Source of the DNA: Paracoccus caeni
GTDB lineage: Bacteria; Pseudomonadota; Alphaproteobacteria; Rhodobacterales; Rhodobacteraceae
Reading direction: 5' to 3'
DNA length: 64,000 nt
Assembly: GCF_016629665.1 (NCBI RefSeq)
Contig: NZ_JAEPRQ010000009.1
Coordinates: 62,001 to 126,000 of the forward strand
Shown piece by piece: positions 60,619 to 64,000 of the stretch. The position numbers and the translations under genes are program-made. The notes below the pieces were generated by a model. That model was not told the DNA's origin, did not search any database, and saw only the letters and a list, made by a program, of their open reading frames with translations. The stretch's first letter is position 1. Each line of letters opens with the position of its first letter.

Positions 60619-61602
60619 TCAGCGCCCGACCGAGGCTGACGCACCGGTGCCGCGTTCACGGTAAGGCGTGCCGCCATATTGCGCCCGGTAGCATTTCGAG
60701 AAATGCGACGGGCTGGAAAAGCCCGAGGCCAGCGCCACCTCGATGATCGACATCTCGGTCTGCATCAGCAGGTTGCGCGCGCGGGCCAGCCGGGTTTCCA
60801 TGTAATAGCGCTTGGGGCTGCGGTTCAGATAGCGGCGGAACAGCCGCTCCAACTGCCGGGTGGACATGCCCGCATCCGAGGCAAGCTGGGCCGGGCTGAT
60901 CGGCTCTTCCAGATTGGCCTCCATCCGGGCGATGACGGTGGCAAGGCGCGGATGGCGGACGCCGATCCGGGTCGGGATCGACAGACGCTGGCGGTCCTGA
61001 TCGGTGCGGATCGCGGTGTGCAGCATCTGATCGGCGACTTCGGCGGCAATGGCGTCGCCATGTTCCTCGGCGATGAGATGCAGCATCAGATCGATGGACG
61101 AAGTGCCGCCCGCTGCCGTCAGCCGGTTGCCGTCATGCACGAAGACCGAACGATAGAGATCGACCTCGGGGAAAGCCTCGGCAAAGCCGTCATGGTTTTC
61201 CCAGTGGATCGTCGCCTTGCGTCCGTCCAGCAGGCCCGCCTCGGCCAGAACCCAGGAGCCGGTGCAGACAGCGCCCATCGAGGCGCCGCTGCGGGCCAGC
61301 CTGCGTAGCCAGTTCAGCGTGCTTTTGCCGGTCTCTTTGGCAATGTCGGTGCCGCCGCAGACCACGACGATCTCGCCATGTTCAACCGGCGATTCACTGT
61401 CCAGCCCCGCATCCAGAACCACCCGCGTTCCGTTCGAGCAGACGGCATATTCCCCGCCCGGCGCGACCAGCCGCCATGTGTAAAGCTCTTTCCCGGTCAC
61501 GCGATTTGCAAGGCGCAGAGGCTCGATCGCTGCCGTAAAGGACAGCATCGTGAAACGGTTCAGAAGAAGGAATGTGAAGCGGCGTGGCTTGTCTGATGGC
61601 AT
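60619..61602 (-). CDS. GlxA/GbdR-type regulator: DJ-1/PfpI domain plus AraC helix-turn-helix
   Basis: A 327-residue transcription factor. The N-terminal glutamine amidotransferase-like domain (RRFTFLLLNRFTMLSFTAAI, VCGGTDIA, and the VCTGSWVLAEAGLLDG nucleophile elbow with Cys) senses a ligand. The C-terminal AraC domain has two helix-turn-helix motifs, ISPAQLASDAGMSTRQLERL and IIEVALASGFSSPSHFSKCY. Members such as GbdR and CdhR respond to glycine betaine, dimethylglycine or carnitine. The ligand here cannot be fixed. The ATG at 61602 was chosen; a TTG five codons earlier is less likely. Divergent from the DAHP synthase gene. Confidence 0.88.
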   Translation of the reverse strand: MPSDKPRRFTFLLLNRFTMLSFTAAIEPLRLANRVTGKELYTWRLVAPGGEYAVCSNGTRVVLDAGLDSESPVEHGEIVVVCGGTDIAKETGKSTLNWLRRLARSGASMGAVCTGSWVLAEAGLLDGRKATIHWENHDGFAEAFPEVDLYRSVFVHDGNRLTAAGGTSSIDLMLHLIAEEHGDAIAAEVADQMLHTAIRTDQDRQRLSIPTRIGVRHPRLATVIARMEANLEEPISPAQLASDAGMSTRQLERLFRRYLNRSPKRYYMETRLARARNLLMQTEMSIIEVALASGFSSPSHFSKCYRAQYGGTPYRERGTGASASVGR

Positions 61603-61792
61603 CGGGCTGTCTTGCAAGTGTATTTACCTACATCAACAGGGAATTAACGGCGTTGCAAGAGCATCTGACAGTTCTGCAACAGCATGTGATGCTTGCGCTC
61701 GCAGCCCGGCTTGCACCTATCCCCGATCCGGGCCTTTCCCTTGGTCATGTTAGCGACTATATCCTCTTCAGTTTTTCCAAGGAGCGAAAGCC

Positions 61793-63199
61793 ATGACGCA
61801 GCAGATCCGCAAGACCGCCACCCAAACCTGGGACAAGGCCGGCTGGCGTGCCTATCCGCGCGTCCAGATGCCCGACTATACCGACGCGGCAGCACTGGAG
61901 GCGGTCGAGGCACAGCTTCGCCGTTATCCCCCGCTGGTTTTTGCAGGTGAGGCGCGGCGGCTGCGGACCCAGCTTGCAGAAGTGGCGGCAGGACGTGCGT
62001 TCCTGTTGCAGGGCGGCGATTGTGCCGAAAGTTTCGCCGAATTCAGCGCCGACAATATCCGCGACACCTTCAAGGTGATCCTGCAGATGGCGGTCGTCCT
62101 GACCTGGGGCGCGCAATTGCCGGTGGTCAAGGTCGGCCGGATGGCGGGCCAGTTCGCCAAACCGCGCAGCGCGCCGACCGAAGTGGTCGAGGGCGTGGAA
62201 CTGCCCAGCTACCGCGGCGATATCGTCAACGGCTTCGACTTTACCGCCGAGGCACGCATCCCCGATCCGCAACGGATGCTGGCGGCCTATACGCAGGCGG
62301 CTGCCTCGCTGAACCTGTTGCGGGCTTTCTCGACCGGCGGTTTTGCCGATATGCATCGCGTGCAGAATTGGATCGCTGATTTCGTCGGCGGGCCGGAGGC
62401 GTCGAAATACCGCGACATCGCCGACCGCATTCGCGATGCAATGGCCTTCATGCAGGCGGCAGGGGTCAATTCCGACACCGCGCATCAATTGTCGAAGGTC
62501 GATTTCTACACCAGCCACGAGGCGCTGCTTCTGGAATATGAAGAGGCGCTGGCCCGTGTGGATTCGACCAGCGGCCTGCCGGTGGCTGGTTCGGGCCACA
62601 TGATCTGGATCGGCGACCGCACCCGTCAGCCTGACGGCGCGCATGTCGAATTCGCTCGTGGCGTTCAGAACCCGATCGGCCTGAAAACCGGGCCTTCCAC
62701 CACGGCGGAAGACCTGAAGGTGCTGATGGCCAAGCTGAACCCGGAAAACGAGGCGGGCCGCCTGACCCTGATCGCGCGCTTCGGCGCGGGCAAGGTCGGC
62801 GATCACCTGCCGCGTCTGATCAAGGCGGTTCAGGAAGAGGGCGCGAATGTCGTCTGGACCTGCGACCCGATGCACGGCAACACGATCAAATCGGCGACCG
62901 GCTACAAGACCCGGCCCTTCGATTCAGTCCTGCGCGAAGTCCGCGAGTTCTTCGAGATCCACAAGGCCGAGGGCACCATCCCCGGCGGCGTGCATTTCGA
63001 GATGACCGGTCAGGACGTGACCGAATGCACCGGCGGCGTCCGCGCGGTCACCGACGAGGATCTGTCGGACCGCTACCACACCGCCTGCGACCCGCGCCTG
63101 AACGCCAGCCAGTCGCTGGAACTGGCGTTTCTGGTCGCCGAAGAACTGCGCAACCGTCGCGAGACGAACGGGCATCAGCAGGACGCGAAAGCGGTCTGA
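61793..63199 (+). CDS. 3-deoxy-7-phosphoheptulonate synthase, class II
   Basis: A 468-residue class II DAHP synthase, the first step of aromatic amino acid synthesis (phosphoenolpyruvate plus erythrose 4-phosphate). Family blocks are [15 protein letters not shown] with its metal-binding cysteine, [29 protein letters not shown], and CDPMHGNT; H-x-E and TECTGG appear at the C-terminal side ([16 protein letters not shown]). The ATG at 61793 has AAGGAG upstream. Its own terminator follows. Confidence 0.95.
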   Translation: MTQQIRKTATQTWDKAGWRAYPRVQMPDYTDAAALEAVEAQLRRYPPLVFAGEARRLRTQLAEVAAGRAFLLQGGDCAESFAEFSADNIRDTFKVILQMAVVLTWGAQLPVVKVGRMAGQFAKPRSAPTEVVEGVELPSYRGDIVNGFDFTAEARIPDPQRMLAAYTQAAASLNLLRAFSTGGFADMHRVQNWIADFVGGPEASKYRDIADRIRDAMAFMQAAGVNSDTAHQLSKVDFYTSHEALLLEYEEALARVDSTSGLPVAGSGHMIWIGDRTRQPDGAHVEFARGVQNPIGLKTGPSTTAEDLKVLMAKLNPENEAGRLTLIARFGAGKVGDHLPRLIKAVQEEGANVVWTCDPMHGNTIKSATGYKTRPFDSVLREVREFFEIHKAEGTIPGGVHFEMTGQDVTECTGGVRAVTDEDLSDRYHTACDPRLNASQSLELAFLVAEELRNRRETNGHQQDAKAV

Positions 63200-63222
63200 T
63201 TTCGCTGAAGATGAAGCAAAAG

Positions 63223-63249
63223 CGGCGCGGGGAAACCCGCGCCGTTTTT
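63223..63249 (+). terminator. Intrinsic terminator of the DAHP synthase gene
   Basis: CGGCGCGGG-GAAA-CCCGCGCCG, a perfect 9-bp stem with a GAAA loop, then TTTTT, 23 bp after the stop. Confidence 0.9.
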
Positions 63250-63438
63250 CGTTGTCTGGGAGTGAGCCGATTGCATCCTTGGCAAACCGGGAACCTCTTG
63301 GCCGAATTTCCTACCTATGCGCCAACGCGGGTATCAAGGCTGCTGCAGATGATGGGTTAGATGAGGTGCGGAGCGATTGACCTGGGCGTGACCACTCAGA
63401 AAGGGTGAGGAAGGGTATGCCTACTGGATAACTGCCGA

Positions 63439-63461
63439 GCAGTCTGCCAAAGGCAGACTGC
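63439..63461. repeat. Perfect hairpin near the end of the TonB-receptor gene
   Basis: GCAGTCTGCC-AAA-GGCAGACTGC, 10-bp arms, 36 bp beyond the receptor's stop. It lacks a T-run on the leftward strand, so it may be an operator, a stabilising 3' hairpin or a Rho-related element. The rest of 63262-63497 shows no gene. Confidence 0.5.
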
Positions 63462-63497
63462 ATTTGATCGACAGATCCGTCAGGTTCAACCGATCCG

Positions 63498-64000
63498 TCA
63501 GAACCGATACTTCACCCGCACTCCATAGTGCGCCGCCTCGCCAAGGCTGCCCATAGCCGCGCCTTCCGAACTGCTGAAGTCGTAAAGGTTCGCCACGTAG
63601 CGTTTGTCGAAGATGTTCTGTCCGAAGACAACCACTTCGTAATTGCCTTTGCGATAGCCAAGCTGGGCGTCGACGACATGGGCCGAACCCTGATGCAACG
63701 TGTTGGCGTCGTTCAATTGGTATTCGCCGGTCAGGCGGCCTTGAACGGCGGTGAAGAAGCCCGAAGCATGCGAGTATTCGACGCCGTAATTCACGGTATA
63801 GCGCGGGATGAACGGCACTTTCTTGTCATCCCAGTTGCCATAACCGTTCGAGAAGCTGTCGTATTCCGCATGGGTCACGCCGACCCCGCCGTACAGGCGC
63901 AGGCTGTCGTTCAACTCGTACTGCGCCTCAATCTCTGCGCCATAGCTGTTCACCCGTTCGGCGTTGTTCACGGCGAAGACGTTGGGGTTCAACTGGTTCA
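63498..64000 (-). CDS. TonB-dependent outer membrane receptor (C-terminal part)
   Basis: The last 167 residues of an outer-membrane receptor whose start lies beyond the window. It is all amphipathic beta-strands with aromatic residues: SYGAEIEAQYELNDSLRLYG, a NIFDKRYVANLYD segment typical of the last strands, and the ending GVRVKYRF with terminal Phe recognised by BAM. Siderophore, vitamin B12 or similar uptake is the family role; the ligand cannot be guessed from this end. The frame runs to the window edge without a start. Confidence 0.88.
   Translation of the reverse strand, partial: NQLNPNVFAVNNAERVNSYGAEIEAQYELNDSLRLYGGVGVTHAEYDSFSNGYGNWDDKKVPFIPRYTVNYGVEYSHASGFFTAVQGRLTGEYQLNDANTLHQGSAHVVDAQLGYRKGNYEVVVFGQNIFDKRYVANLYDFSSSEGAAMGSLGEAAHYGVRVKYRF

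Overview
The window is high-GC DNA with dense, short-spaced operons and no tRNA, rRNA, CRISPR array or insertion sequence that I can see. Three features together point to an alphaproteobacterium of the Rhodobacteraceae, most likely Paracoccus or a close relative: a complete RcGTA-type gene transfer agent cluster followed by cysE, an Fds-type formate dehydrogenase operon, and intergenic repeat types I recall from this group. The genus is inference.

Layout. 0-10.5 kb: the end of an OxyR regulator, an old-yellow-enzyme reductase, an AbrB-family transporter, a GT25 glycosyltransferase, an overlapping alr-mlaE-mlaF unit, a polyamine-type binding protein, and a leftward ppk2-TPM-SDR operon. 10.5-18.3 kb: a signal-peptidase-like protein lacking its lysine base, MetA (acetyl-CoA type by its key residue) with an unknown P-loop partner, a FadL-family porin, guaB, and two polysaccharide genes (ExoY-like and WecG-like). 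18.5-23 kb: a two-gene RND efflux system. 23.3-34.8 kb: a molybdenum and formate block made of LysR regulator, fdsG-fdsB-DUF4287-fdsA-fdhD-fdsD, a lipid-kinase-like gene, a metallophosphoesterase, and leftward modABC. FdsA needs molybdenum cofactor, FdhD sulfurates it, and ModABC imports molybdate. 35.1-39.8 kb: cysK, a DUF3772/MscS channel, and two tandem phasin-like paralogues.

40.0-54.6 kb holds the gene transfer agent: terminase subunits, portal, prohead protease, capsid, connectors, tail tube, chaperones, tape measure, distal tail, hub, NlpC/P60 peptidase, a 1294-residue host-contact protein, and a DUF2793 protein. Every frame is open. A good sigma-70-like promoter and a terminator-like leader hairpin precede it, and the capsid gene has an inverted repeat on each side. 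54.7-64 kb: cysE, pyrD with a DUF952 gene, a periplasmic 5'-nucleotidase, a GNAT acetyltransferase, a Hint-domain protein, a GlxA/AraC regulator, class II DAHP synthase, and the end of a TonB-dependent receptor.

Non-coding structure worth noting: a ~175-bp dispersed element in three copies whose main hairpin is preserved by paired base changes; a short GGTGCGTGC/GCACGCACC palindrome in three copies, one inside the GTA cluster; a second Rhodobacterales-style repeat in two copies; inverted repeats ahead of the fds operon and the lipid-kinase gene; and an 18-codon reading frame ahead of guaB that begins with the same 15 bases as guaB. I found no wholly new multi-gene system. The best candidates for new biology are the GTA leader and capsid hairpins, the covarying repeat, the DUF4287 gene inside the fds operon, and the lysine-less signal peptidase homologue.
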